NCBI RefSeq assembly: GCF_011057645.1
Contig: NZ_JAALGE010000028.1
Span: 1 to 38,727 of the forward strand
Direction of reading: 5' to 3'
DNA from: Marisediminicola senii
GTDB lineage: Bacteria; Actinomycetota; Actinomycetes; Actinomycetales; Microbacteriaceae
Length of the DNA: 38,727 nucleotides
The notes under the pieces were generated by a model that was not told where the DNA came from, did no database searches, and saw only the letters and a program-made list of their open reading frames with translations. Shown piece after piece: positions 25,951 to 33,713 of the stretch. Numbering within the stretch: position 1 is the stretch's first letter; each line of letters starts with the position of its first letter. Both the position numbers and the translations under genes were made by a program.

Positions 25951-27291
25951 TCAGCGGGACAGCAGCGTGCCGCCGGGGAGGGCGTCCGCGGCGATATCCA
26001 CAACCGATCCGGCCAGCCACGTTCGGCGCACCACGCCGGTGAGCGATGACCCGTCGAATGCGGTGATGTGGTTGCGGTGCTGCAGCTCGTCGGCGTGCAC
26101 AGTGAAGGCGTCATCCGGAGCAAAAACGACCAGGTCGGCATCGGCGCCCACCGCGATGCGGCCCTTGCGTTCGAGGCCCACGAGGTCTGCGGGGCGCGTC
26201 GACATCCATTCGACGACCCGGTCGAGGTGGATGCCGCGGCGCCGCGCTTCGGTGTGGATCGCGGGTAGCCCCAGCTGCAGGCCCGCGATCCCACCCCACG
26301 CGAGGGCGAAGTCCCCGTCGTGCGACAGCTTGAGTTCGCGTGTGCTGGGGGAGTGGTCGGAGACGATGATGTCGATGACGCCGTCGAGCAGCCCCTGCCA
26401 GAGCAGGTCGCGGTTCGCCCCGTCGCGAATGGGCGGGCAGCACTTGAACTGGGTCGCCCCGTCGGCGATCTGCTCGGCCGTGAAGCACAGGTAGTGCGGG
26501 CAGGTCTCGACCGTGATCGGCAGCCCCTCGGCGCGCGCCGCGGCGATCGCGGGGAGGGCGGCGGCCGACGACAGGTGCAGGATGTGCGCGCGGGCACCCG
26601 TGCGGCGTACCCCGGCGATGACGTGCTCGATCGCGGTCAGTTCGGCTTCGGGCGGGCGGGATGCCACGAACTCGCGGTACCCGCGGCCGCCCGCGTTCAC
26701 GTGCGCGTCGAGCACGGTGGGATCCTCGGCGTGCACGATGAGCATCGAGTCGAGGGCGGCGATCTCGTCGAGCGCGAGGTTCAGCTGCTCGGTGTCGAGG
26801 TGCTCGAACTCGTCGACGCCCGACGGGGCGAGAAAGGCCTTGAAGCCGAAGACGCCGCGGTCGTGCATCGCACCGAGGTACCCCAGGCTCGAGGGCACGG
26901 CACCGCCCCAGAACCCGACGTTGACCATTGCCTTGCCGGCCGCGATACCGCGCTTCAGCTGCAGGGCCGCGGGGTCCACGGTGGCCGGGATGCTGTTGAG
27001 CGGCATGTCGATGATGGTGGTCACGCCGCCCGCCGCCGCGGCACGGGTCGCGCTGGCGAAGCCCTCCCACTCGGTGCGTCCCGGCTCGTTGACGTGCACG
27101 TGCGTGTCGACGAGGCCCGGCAGCAGTACTTCGTCTGCGGCGAGCCGCACCTCTGTGGTACCCGTGGCGGCGGCATCCACATCGCCGATGAAGACGATGC
27201 GCCCGTCGGTGACGCCGACCGTGGCGCCCGTGCTGCGCCCGTCGATGTGGGCGGACGGCGCGACGATGACGAGGTCAAAAGACGGCAGCAT
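25951..27291 (-). CDS. allB: Allantoinase
   Basis: This 446-residue cyclic amidohydrolase opens the hydantoin ring of allantoin to allantoate. Metal ligands are visible in GLVDTHVHVNEPGRTEWEGF (two His), GFKAFL (bridging carboxylated Lys near residue 150), VHAED and HILHLSSA (His) and VSDHSPS (Asp). The KCCPPIRD block and the C-terminal GRIAVGADADLVVF are typical of allantoinases, separating it from dihydropyrimidinases. An AAGGAG Shine-Dalgarno lies seven bases before the ATG. It is transcribed divergently from the folate enzyme at 27739, with repeat cluster B between. Uricase follows after 117 bp in the same orientation. Confidence 0.95.
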   Translation of the reverse strand: MLPSFDLVIVAPSAHIDGRSTGATVGVTDGRIVFIGDVDAAATGTTEVRLAADEVLLPGLVDTHVHVNEPGRTEWEGFASATRAAAAGGVTTIIDMPLNSIPATVDPAALQLKRGIAAGKAMVNVGFWGGAVPSSLGYLGAMHDRGVFGFKAFLAPSGVDEFEHLDTEQLNLALDEIAALDSMLIVHAEDPTVLDAHVNAGGRGYREFVASRPPEAELTAIEHVIAGVRRTGARAHILHLSSAAALPAIAAARAEGLPITVETCPHYLCFTAEQIADGATQFKCCPPIRDGANRDLLWQGLLDGVIDIIVSDHSPSTRELKLSHDGDFALAWGGIAGLQLGLPAIHTEARRRGIHLDRVVEWMSTRPADLVGLERKGRIAVGADADLVVFAPDDAFTVHADELQHRNHITAFDGSSLTGVVRRTWLAGSVVDIAADALPGGTLLSR

Positions 27292-27329
27292 GGGGGACTC
27301 CTTCGGGGGACGCGGTCCGTGCTGGGTGG

Positions 27330-27675
27330 GCCGTGCCGGGGTGGTGCTTTCATCATTCAGGAATGTGCGGGCCGGTGTTGGCCGGTTGCGCAGTAATTGG
27401 GCGGGCGGGCGAGCGGGCGGGCGAGCGGGCGGGCGGGCGGGCGGGTCAGCCGTGCTGGGGTGGTGCTTTCATCATTCAGGAACGTATGGGCTGGTTGGGG
27501 CTGGTTGGGGCCGGTTCGGACGTATCTGGGAGTTCGGCGGTGTCATCACGCCCGAATGCGGCCCGGGTTCCTGAATGACGAAACAAACTCCGCCCGGGTT
27601 CCTGAATGATGACGATCAATCCGCCCGGGTTCCTGAATGTTGAGACTCAACCCGCCCGCATTCCTGAATGCCGTC
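27330..27675. repeat. Intergenic repeat cluster B (31-bp family and 37-bp direct repeats)
   Basis: The 447-bp divergent gap between allB and the folate gene contains no gene but three repeat types. Two 37-bp direct repeats (27330-27366 and 27449-27485, two mismatches) each end in CATTCAGGAA in the minus sense. Between them is a GCGGGCGG/GCGAGCGG run (about 27400-27445). On the plus sense, TTCCTGAATG units start at 27568, 27599, 27630 and 27661, exactly 31 bp apart, with CCGCCCGGG preceding most of them. Promoters for both flanking genes must lie among these repeats. Confidence 0.88.
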
Positions 27676-27738
27676 ACCCTCCCCGACACGCGCAAGTAAC
27701 ACGGCGGCGCTATCGTGCAGGGGTCGGGAGGAGTCGTG

Positions 27739-28884
27739 GTGACCGTGCTCCCCGGCGTGGGCGAATGCCCCAAGCGCATGGTCTACGGACCGTGCGGCGG
27801 CGTGCAGCCCGACGGCGCCTGCGAGGCGTCGCCCGACCCGTGCGTGTTCCTTCCGCTTCCGACGGTGCGGTGGACCGGCGTCATCGACGGCCGCGATAGC
27901 CCGATGGATGCCGCAGCGCCCGGCACCCCCGCCGACACCGTCACCGCGACCGGAGCTGCGCGCACCACCCCGCGCGCCGCCCCGCCTACCGCCGCGGGTA
28001 CTGACGCTGCGGCATCCACCCCCACCCCTGCCGACCGCATGCGCACCCTGCTCGCGCGGGGCCGCGTGGTCGTCGCCGACTTCGCGGCCACGGCTCTCGA
28101 TTCCGGCTCGATCCGCGACACCGCCGCAGTGCTGCGCGGGTCGGTGCACGCCGTGCTCGCCGGGGATTCGCCGCGCAACCGGGTGCAGTTCTCGCCGTCC
28201 TACCGGGCAGCGCTGATTCGCGACGCGGGGCTCGAGCCCTGGGCCGGACTCACCTGCCGCGACCGCAACCGCGTCGCCCTCGAGGCGGAGCTCGCCGGCC
28301 TGCTCGACGTCGGGGTCGCCGGCGTGCACTGCGTGACCGGCGACCACACCGCGCTCGGGTCGCGTGCCGACGCGCAGCCGGTGTTCGACCTCGACTCGAC
28401 GAGGCTGGCCGCGCTCGCCGCCGATGCGGGGCACCTCGTCTCGGTCGCGGAGTCTCCGGCCAGCGTTCCGGTGGACCGCCGCGCCGACCGCCTGGCGGAG
28501 AAGGCCCGTGCCGGCGCCGAGGTGTGCTTCGTCAACCACTGCGGCGGTGCGGGCGCGGTCGCGGCGTTCATCGCGCGGGTCGGCGGGCTGTCGGCGCGTC
28601 CGCTTCGCTACATCCCCTGCGTTCCGGTGGTGGTCGACACCGGCAGCGCCGAGTTGCTGCGCTCGTTCACCTCGCTCGTGCTGCCCGATGGATACCTCGA
28701 CCGCATCCTTTCGGCGACCAACCCGCGCGCGGAGGGCATCGCCGCAGCCGTCGAGCTGAGCGAGCAGCTGCTCGCGATCGACGGGGTCGCGGGCGTCAAC
28801 CTGTCGGGCGGTGCCGCCCTGGGCCGCGACCGCGAGTTCGCCGAGGCGATGGCCGAGATCGGCACGCGTCTCGGCGTCGTGTAG
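27739..28884 (+). CDS. Methylenetetrahydrofolate reductase-like protein with N-terminal MTHFR_C cysteine motif
   Basis: This 381-residue fusion starts with a cysteine-rich module (GECPKRMVYGPCGGV, then CE and C; Cys10, 19, 28 and 35) matching the MTHFR_C zinc-binding-type domain. An Ala/Thr/Pro linker (about 55-105) follows, then a TIM-barrel of the methylenetetrahydrofolate reductase family (VVVADFAATAL, GLTCRDRNRVALEAELAGLLDVGV, HCVTGDHT, GAEVCFVNHCG, YIPCVPVV, ATNPRAEGIAAAVELSEQLL). In other proteins the cysteine module often follows or partners the barrel. The reaction is presumably reversible oxidation of methylene- or methyl-tetrahydrofolate, which may handle one-carbon units from glycine or N-methyl groups; this is inference. 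GTG 27739 has AGGAG five bases upstream; GTG 27736 is possible. Confidence 0.78.
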   Translation: MTVLPGVGECPKRMVYGPCGGVQPDGACEASPDPCVFLPLPTVRWTGVIDGRDSPMDAAAPGTPADTVTATGAARTTPRAAPPTAAGTDAAASTPTPADRMRTLLARGRVVVADFAATALDSGSIRDTAAVLRGSVHAVLAGDSPRNRVQFSPSYRAALIRDAGLEPWAGLTCRDRNRVALEAELAGLLDVGVAGVHCVTGDHTALGSRADAQPVFDLDSTRLAALAADAGHLVSVAESPASVPVDRRADRLAEKARAGAEVCFVNHCGGAGAVAAFIARVGGLSARPLRYIPCVPVVVDTGSAELLRSFTSLVLPDGYLDRILSATNPRAEGIAAAVELSEQLLAIDGVAGVNLSGGAALGRDREFAEAMAEIGTRLGVV

Positions 28885-28897
28885 GTATTTTGCACTA

Positions 28898-29083
28898 TTC
28901 AGGAAGGCCGGCAGCCGCGGCAGCAGCATCCCTTCATGCTGGGTGCCTGAGCAGCAACATTCCTGAATACTGAAAGCTTCGGCAGCAACATTCCTGAATG
29001 CTGAGGGTTTCGATACCCGCATTCCTGAATGCTGAAAGCTTCGGCAGCAACGTCCCTGAATGATGAAAGTTCCGGGGGCCCCG
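28898..29083. repeat. Intergenic repeat cluster C (six 31-bp units)
   Basis: Six units start at 28898, 28929, 28960, 28991, 29022 and 29053, each exactly 31 bp after the last. Units 3-6 are close copies of TTCCTGAATGCTGAAAGC followed by a more variable GGCAGCAACA segment. Unit 2 is degenerate. Unit 1 carries the core in opposite sense (TTCAGGAA). In the copy at 29022 the core extends to a perfect GCATTC-CT-GAATGC palindrome (29019-29032). The array begins 13 bases after the stop of the folate gene. Confidence 0.9.
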
Positions 29084-29517
29084 CAGCATGCCGGATGCCG
29101 CACGAGGAAGGGCCGGCCGCGCGCCGCGATCAACCGGGGGGAAGGGCGCGCGACCGGCGGGGTGCGCTACGTGAGCAACACCTGGAGCCGGGTCGGGGTC
29201 CGGCTCCCTCCGGGCCCGTGCGAGCGAGTCGGCACTCGGTCAGCAGGGCGCGGAGGCTGGTGATGGAACGGCGAGGCGGCGCCCGCAGGTGTCGCTCCAT
29301 CGAGTGGGGGGAACGAAGAAAGAGGGCGCGTGTACCGCGATGAAAGCATGATGCCCCCGGAGTCTCGTAGTGGACGTAACCGGGGGCTCGGGCGACACAA
29401 CGACCGTAAAACGCCTGTCTGCCAATGTCAAGCAAATTATCAGCTTTGCCCGTCGTGACCGAGCAATCCTCGGCTCATCAGGACAAATGCTCAACCAGGG
29501 GTGGATGCCGCGGCCGA
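29084..29517. other. Gene-free convergent intergenic region
   Basis: No credible gene is found here; the open frames are antisense or compositional. A hairpin with an 8-bp stem (GCCCCCGG/CCGGGGGC, 29353-29387, 19-base loop) and a smaller CCGAG/CTCGG hairpin (29459-29473) may serve as terminators for the converging transcripts. The part around 29395-29490 is less GC-rich than the surroundings. GATGAAAGC at 29339-29347 may be a stray fragment of the 31-bp repeat. Confidence 0.5.
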
Positions 29518-30102
29518 TCAGCCCGGAAGGTAGTCGACCGTCCACCCCGCATCGACCCGGCTGTACTCCGTGCGTCGGCTCGCGGCATCCGTCGCCGACT
29601 CCCAGAACAGCATGCGGGTCGGGGTGACGCTGTACCCCGTCCAGTGCGGCGAGACGTCGAGCGGACCCTCGGGGTGTTCGGCCTCCGCCGCCGCCCACTG
29701 CCGGCGCCGTTCGAGCAGCGGCAGGCGGGCGAACTGGGCGCTGTTCAGCCAGGCGAGGTGCCGCAGGTAGGGCGATCGTCGCGCATACGCCGCCGCGAGC
29801 TCGTCGTCGCTCTGCCGGTGCGCCTCGCCCTGCACGACCAGCTGCCGGTAGAAATTCGGCCACACGATGACCAGGCAGACGCGGGAGTCGGCCTCGATAT
29901 CGGCGATCTTGTGCGAGTTGCGGTCGGTGTTGAACGAGAACCCGGTCGGGGTCACCGCCGAGAGCAGCACGGTGCGCGCCGCGGGAAAACCGTCGACGCC
30001 GGTCGTGGCCAGGGTCATCTGCGGCCGGGCCGGGTCGTCGTTTGCGGGCAGCCAGCCGCGCGCACGCGCGATCGGGTCGATCGCGCTGATCGCGGCATCC
30101 AT
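29518..30102 (-). CDS. Pyridoxamine 5'-phosphate oxidase family flavoprotein
   Basis: This 194-residue protein of the PNPOx split-barrel family binds FMN in known members. Visible blocks are MTLATTGVDGFPAARTVLLSAV, GFSFNTDRNSHKIADIEA, VCLVIVWPNFYRQLVVQGEAHR, the SPYLRHLAWLNSAQFARL region and a C-terminal WTGYSVTPTRMLFWES. The RTVLL and FNTDRNSHK elements correspond to the FMN-binding RxVLLK and YTNxxSxK motifs, though the Lys after VLL is Ser here and the C-terminal substrate-binding motif of true PdxH is not convincing. It may be an oxidase or reductase of the adjoining catabolic module rather than vitamin B6 metabolism. ATG 30102 overlaps the creatininase TGA. Confidence 0.8.
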   Translation of the reverse strand: MDAAISAIDPIARARGWLPANDDPARPQMTLATTGVDGFPAARTVLLSAVTPTGFSFNTDRNSHKIADIEADSRVCLVIVWPNFYRQLVVQGEAHRQSDDELAAAYARRSPYLRHLAWLNSAQFARLPLLERRRQWAAAEAEHPEGPLDVSPHWTGYSVTPTRMLFWESATDAASRRTEYSRVDAGWTVDYLPG

Positions 30103-30929
30103 CACGACTGTCCTGCGCCGTGCCGGAACCGGGCGATCTCATGCAGCGCGGCGACGGACGCGGCCACCGACTCGTCGAACAGGGTGGCACCCGCCTCGGC
30201 GCTCGCGAGGGTGGGATCGCCGATCACGCCGCTGGGGCCGAAGTCGTTGCTCATCCAGCCGAATGAGACCGGCCGGTTGTTGAAGCCGATGTACTCGAAA
30301 CCGGCGACGTGCTCTGGAACGTTGCGCTCGGCGAGCGACATGTCGACGAGGTCGGGGCGCACGTGCAGCACAAGCGACGTCTCGCCGTGCCCGGCGTGGA
30401 TGCCGAGGCCGAGCTCGTCGGCGCCCGCGAGCGGATCAGCAGCAGCACCAGCACCCCCGCCAGCACCGGCCCCCGTGCCGGCCCGCTGGATCCCGGCCGG
30501 CATGGTGAACGTGCGCAGCCCGAACCGCCGCCGCAGCTCCCGGTTCGCCACCTGCAGCAGCGCACCGTTGCCGCCGTGACCGTTCATGAACACCAGGGTG
30601 CGCGCGGGGGTCGCGGCCACCGACCGGCCGATGTCGACCAACGTCGCCATCAGGGTCTCCCACGACAGCCAGATCGTGCCGGGCGCCCAGTGGTGCTCGT
30701 CGGACTTCGTGTAGCTGAGGGTGGGGAGGATCCAGATGTCGAGGCCGTCCGCGGCCGCCCGGTCGACCGCGGCCTCGGCGAGCTCGCCCGCGAGCAACGC
30801 GTCGGTGTTGAGCGGCAGGTGCGGACCGTGGTGCTCGATGGCCCCGGTGGGGATCACGATGATGGAGTCTGGCCCGAGCGCAGTGGTCGCGGCCGTCCCA
30901 GACAGCTCGACGAGGCGGCGGCCGGTCAC
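30102..30929 (-). CDS. Creatininase family amidohydrolase
   Basis: This 275-residue member of the creatininase superfamily includes creatinine amidohydrolase and several ring-opening amidases. The metal site is visible: PTGAIEHHGPHLPLNTDALL (Glu, His, Asp), MNGHGGNGALL and HAGHGETSLVL (His and Glu). SYTKSDEHHWAPGTIWLS resembles the GxSxEH block of the family. A Gly/Ala-rich insert occurs near residues 150-168. Within the operon it most likely opens a cyclic amide made by the upstream amidohydrolase or the oxidase; creatinine is only one candidate. It overlaps its upstream neighbour by GTGA and the next gene by its TGA. Confidence 0.85.
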   Translation of the reverse strand: MTGRRLVELSGTAATTALGPDSIIVIPTGAIEHHGPHLPLNTDALLAGELAEAAVDRAAADGLDIWILPTLSYTKSDEHHWAPGTIWLSWETLMATLVDIGRSVAATPARTLVFMNGHGGNGALLQVANRELRRRFGLRTFTMPAGIQRAGTGAGAGGGAGAAADPLAGADELGLGIHAGHGETSLVLHVRPDLVDMSLAERNVPEHVAGFEYIGFNNRPVSFGWMSNDFGPSGVIGDPTLASAEAGATLFDESVAASVAALHEIARFRHGAGQS

Positions 30930-32239
30930 GTGAGCTTTCCCGCGCCGGGTGCCACGAGCTCGGTGACGAGCTTGCCCGGGTTGAGCAGGCCGAGGGGGTC
31001 GGTGGATGCCGCGAGCTCACGGGTGCGCTCGACCTCGAAGTCCACGAACCACTGGTGCGGGCTGTGCACCCCGACGCCGAGTTCGCGCAGCGCCTCGATT
31101 CCGGCGTACACCTGCTCGGGGCTCTCGTAGATGCCCGCGAGCATGCCGATGAACTTCTGACGCTGTCCCTCGATGTGCAGCATGCCGCCGCGGTAGACGG
31201 CGTGCACCTCGTCGATGCGGTCGACGAGTGCGTCGCCGCCGACCTCGAGGTGGAAGTAGCCGCCGGGCGCGCTCTTCTGCAGCCACTCGATGGGGTGGTT
31301 GTAGGAGAGGGTGCTGAGCTTGACGCAGGCCTGCGGGCCCTTGCGAACGTCGTCGACGCGGCCGCCGCCCGCCTCGATGATGTCGCGTGCGGCAGCGATG
31401 GAGGACAGGTCGAGGATCGCGCGGAGGCTCGCGCGATCGGCGGGGATCGCGGCATCCATCGGCAGGGTGTTCGAGATTTCGGGAGGGTCCGCCGAGATGA
31501 GGCGCGGGATGGGGTCGAGGTCGCCGAGGTCGCGCAGCACGGCGAGGGCGTCATGGTAATTCTCGAAGCTCGCGTAGAGCGCCTGCCAGTCGCGCACCGG
31601 GTCGAGGCGCACCGTCGCGCGAGCGATGATGCCGGCGGTGCCGTAGTTGTGCACGTAGCCCTGCGCCTCGTCGCCCTCGACGTGCACGAGCCGGGCCTCC
31701 GGGCTCGCGTGCACGACGTCGAGGGCGGCGACGAAGCCCTGGTGGTTGGCGCCGTGCTCGATCGAACCGGTGCCGCCCGAGCCGCCGGCGAGGAAACCGC
31801 CGATGCTCGACTGGGCCGTGGACGGATACATCCACAGCTCCTGGCCGGTCTCGCGGGCGGCCTGCTCGAGCGCGACCATCGGTGCGCCCGCCTCGGCGGT
31901 GATCACGCCGTCGCCGACCTCGACGATGGCGCGGGCCTTCGACATGTCGAGTACGAGCCCGCCCTCGAGCGGGATGCCCTGGCCGTAGTTGCCGGTGCCC
32001 TTGCCACGTGGGGTGATGGCGACGCCGTGCCGCACGGCGGCGGCCACCACTTCGGCGATCTGCTCCGCAGAGGTGGGGAACGCCACGATGTCGGCGAGGC
32101 CGAGGGGGAGGAGCTCGGTGATGATGGGCGACATCTTCGCCCCATCGACCGATGCCTTCTCCCTGGCACGCAGTTCTATCGAGGCTCCGCGCGGGCCGAG
32201 CAGGGCGGTGAGTTCCGCGTGGAGGGACTCGATAGACAC
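30926..32239 (-). CDS. FAD-linked oxidase (GlcD/vanillyl-alcohol oxidase-like)
   Basis: This 437-residue flavoprotein has an FAD-binding PCMH-type domain at residues 40-215: IVAFPTSAEQIAEVVAAAVRHG, ITPRGKGTGNYGQGIPLEGGLVLDM, ITAEAGAPMVALEQAARETG, STAQSSIGGFLAGGSGGTGS and NYGTAGIIARATVRL. A C-terminal cap domain follows and ends DPLGLLNPGKLV, a signature of glycolate oxidase/D-lactate dehydrogenase relatives. The substrate is probably a hydroxy acid or N-heterocyclic intermediate. GTG 32239 has AAGGAG eight bases upstream; the longer open frame to 32671 covers the substrate-binding gene and is rejected. It lies third from the end of the operon. Confidence 0.9.
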   Translation of the reverse strand: MSIESLHAELTALLGPRGASIELRAREKASVDGAKMSPIITELLPLGLADIVAFPTSAEQIAEVVAAAVRHGVAITPRGKGTGNYGQGIPLEGGLVLDMSKARAIVEVGDGVITAEAGAPMVALEQAARETGQELWMYPSTAQSSIGGFLAGGSGGTGSIEHGANHQGFVAALDVVHASPEARLVHVEGDEAQGYVHNYGTAGIIARATVRLDPVRDWQALYASFENYHDALAVLRDLGDLDPIPRLISADPPEISNTLPMDAAIPADRASLRAILDLSSIAAARDIIEAGGGRVDDVRKGPQACVKLSTLSYNHPIEWLQKSAPGGYFHLEVGGDALVDRIDEVHAVYRGGMLHIEGQRQKFIGMLAGIYESPEQVYAGIEALRELGVGVHSPHQWFVDFEVERTRELAASTDPLGLLNPGKLVTELVAPGAGKLT

Positions 32240-32312
32240 TGCGTGCTCCTTCTTGTCAGGGTGGTGCGGGGGTGGCGCGGGTGATGCTGGGCTGTGCGGG
32301 TGGTGCAGATTG

Positions 32313-32357
32313 TGCGGGTGCTGCGGGTGCTGCGGGTGCTGCGGGTGCTGCGGGTGG
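32313..32357. repeat. Five-copy 9-bp tandem repeat
   Basis: Four exact TGCGGGTGC units and a fifth with a final G start at 32313, 32322, 32331, 32340 and 32349. They lie in the 197-bp gap between the substrate-binding protein gene and the FAD oxidase gene. No coding role is evident. Confidence 0.85.
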
Positions 32358-32383
32358 TGCTGGGCTATGCGGGTAATGCGGGC

Positions 32384-32419
32384 GCTGCGGCCGACCCGCG
32401 GAGTGCGGTCGGCCGCAGC
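32384..32419 (-). terminator. Strong hairpin downstream of the ABC substrate-binding protein
   Basis: GCTGCGGCCGAC (32384-32395) and its perfect complement (32408-32419) form a 12-bp stem around a 12-base loop, 18 bases after the substrate-binding gene's stop on the minus strand. It is placed to act as a partial terminator or 3' stabiliser, often seen after highly expressed binding proteins, so expression of the following catabolic genes would be lower. No U-tract is present. Confidence 0.55.
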
Positions 32420-32436
32420 CGTGGTGCCGCGAACGG

Positions 32437-33612
32437 CTACGGCAGTCCGATGCTGTCGTCGATGAACTCGTTCGTCACGAGGTCGTCGACGGTCAGGCCG
32501 TCGGCGGGCGGGGTGCCGAGGTCGGTGGCGATCGGCCCCATGACGTCGAGGATCTCCTGCACGCGGTCGGTGTCGAAGTCGCCGATGGTCTCGTTGTCGC
32601 CATTGCTGACGAGCCCGAGTTCGACCTGCTGAGCAACGGAGAAGTCGGCGACGCCCTGCGAGTAGACCCATCCGGTGTCGAAAGCGTCGACCAGTTCGAG
32701 GATGAGGTCGGTGGCCATGGCGGGGTCGGCGTAGAAGTCGACGGTTGCCTGCTGCATCACGGGGACGAGCAGTTCCAGGCAGGGAGAGAGCTCTTCGAGT
32801 TCAGCGGAACGCACCCCCATGGTGGCCGCGTATGACTGCCACCCGGCGTCGTGGATGAGTTCGAATGCGACGGGCTTGCCCCAGTCCGCGACCTCGTTCT
32901 CGTAGACATACGGTTCGGCGCTCGCGAAGCCCTGCTGCGCGTCGGCGCCCTGCGCGGAGACGAAGCCCGCCGGCGAGCCGTCGTATCCGCCGTCGACCTG
33001 GTCGAGCGACAGCTGGCCGTCGGCGATCAGATATTCCATATAGGCGGCCCCGCCGAAGTAGCGCACGATGGCGCCGGTGTCGCCGAGGTCGGCGATGGTC
33101 TCGACCTCGGGGTACGTCTCCGGGTCCCACATGATCATCTGCGGGTTGATGTCGAGCGGGGCGAGCACCGAGGTGACGGGCAGTTGTGCGGAGAGCTGCA
33201 CCTGCTCGTCAGTTGCGGCGTAGCCGAGGGTGATGTCGGTGTCCTGGTACATCTGGGCCAGCACGGTCTGGAAGCCGATGGCCGGACCACCCGACCGCAC
33301 CTCGACGTCGACGCCGGTGTATTCGCCTGAGGCCATCAGCGGTCCGGAGACCGTCTTGAGGTCGGCATCGACGGTGTAGTCCTCGCCGAGGAGCTGGTAG
33401 AGCATCCCGTGCTCGGACTCCGGGTTCCAGTCGGTCTGTATGGTCACAGTGGCGGGGCACGCCTCGGAGAGGTCGATCGCGCCGATTTCCATGTCGGTCG
33501 CGGGCGCCGCGGTGTCGCCGCCGCCCCCACCGTCTGAGGAGCATCCGGCGAGGGCCACGAGGGTCGCGAAGGCGCCCACGGTGGCAATGGTGCGACGTGC
33601 TGTGCTGTGCAT
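32437..33612 (-). CDS. ABC transporter substrate-binding lipoprotein (NitT/TauT type)
   Basis: This 391-residue solute receptor has a lipoprotein signal peptide (RRTIATVGAFATLVALAGC, lipobox LAGC at about residue 24), so the mature protein is anchored to the outer face of the membrane. A Gly-rich linker leads to an NMT1/SsuA-like fold (ATVTIQTDWNPESEHGMLYQLLG, VDVEVRSGGPAIGFQTVLAQMYQDTDITLGYAATDEQ). This fold binds thiamine precursors, pyrimidines, nitrate or alkylsulfonates in known relatives. The cytosine-deaminase-like gene at the head of the operon points to a pyrimidine- or imidazole-like ligand, as inference. ATG 33612 has TAGGAG just upstream. Confidence 0.9.
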   Translation of the reverse strand: MHSTARRTIATVGAFATLVALAGCSSDGGGGGDTAAPATDMEIGAIDLSEACPATVTIQTDWNPESEHGMLYQLLGEDYTVDADLKTVSGPLMASGEYTGVDVEVRSGGPAIGFQTVLAQMYQDTDITLGYAATDEQVQLSAQLPVTSVLAPLDINPQMIMWDPETYPEVETIADLGDTGAIVRYFGGAAYMEYLIADGQLSLDQVDGGYDGSPAGFVSAQGADAQQGFASAEPYVYENEVADWGKPVAFELIHDAGWQSYAATMGVRSAELEELSPCLELLVPVMQQATVDFYADPAMATDLILELVDAFDTGWVYSQGVADFSVAQQVELGLVSNGDNETIGDFDTDRVQEILDVMGPIATDLGTPPADGLTVDDLVTNEFIDDSIGLP

Positions 33613-33713
33613 GGTTCTCCTAGGGGTTGGGGAGGAGGGTTCGGAAATAGGCGGGCATGGACTGCGAGGAAACGGGCGGAGGTGACGTGGAAAAAAGCGG
33701 CGATCCGGAGGGG

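Noticed and set aside
27568-29083. CRISPR array
   Set aside because: The units repeat every 31 bp in total and the conserved part is about 10-19 bases, so there is no room for a spacer. No cas gene is present.
29160-29240. Second tRNA suggested by a TGGAGCC...GGTCCGGCTCC stretch
   Set aside because: The possible T arm has mismatched pairs and no matching acceptor or anticodon arm can be placed; at most a decayed fragment.
32240-32671. N-terminal extension of the FAD oxidase
   Set aside because: It is antisense-frame, low-complexity sequence over the end of the binding-protein gene. A good ribosome-binding site supports GTG 32239.
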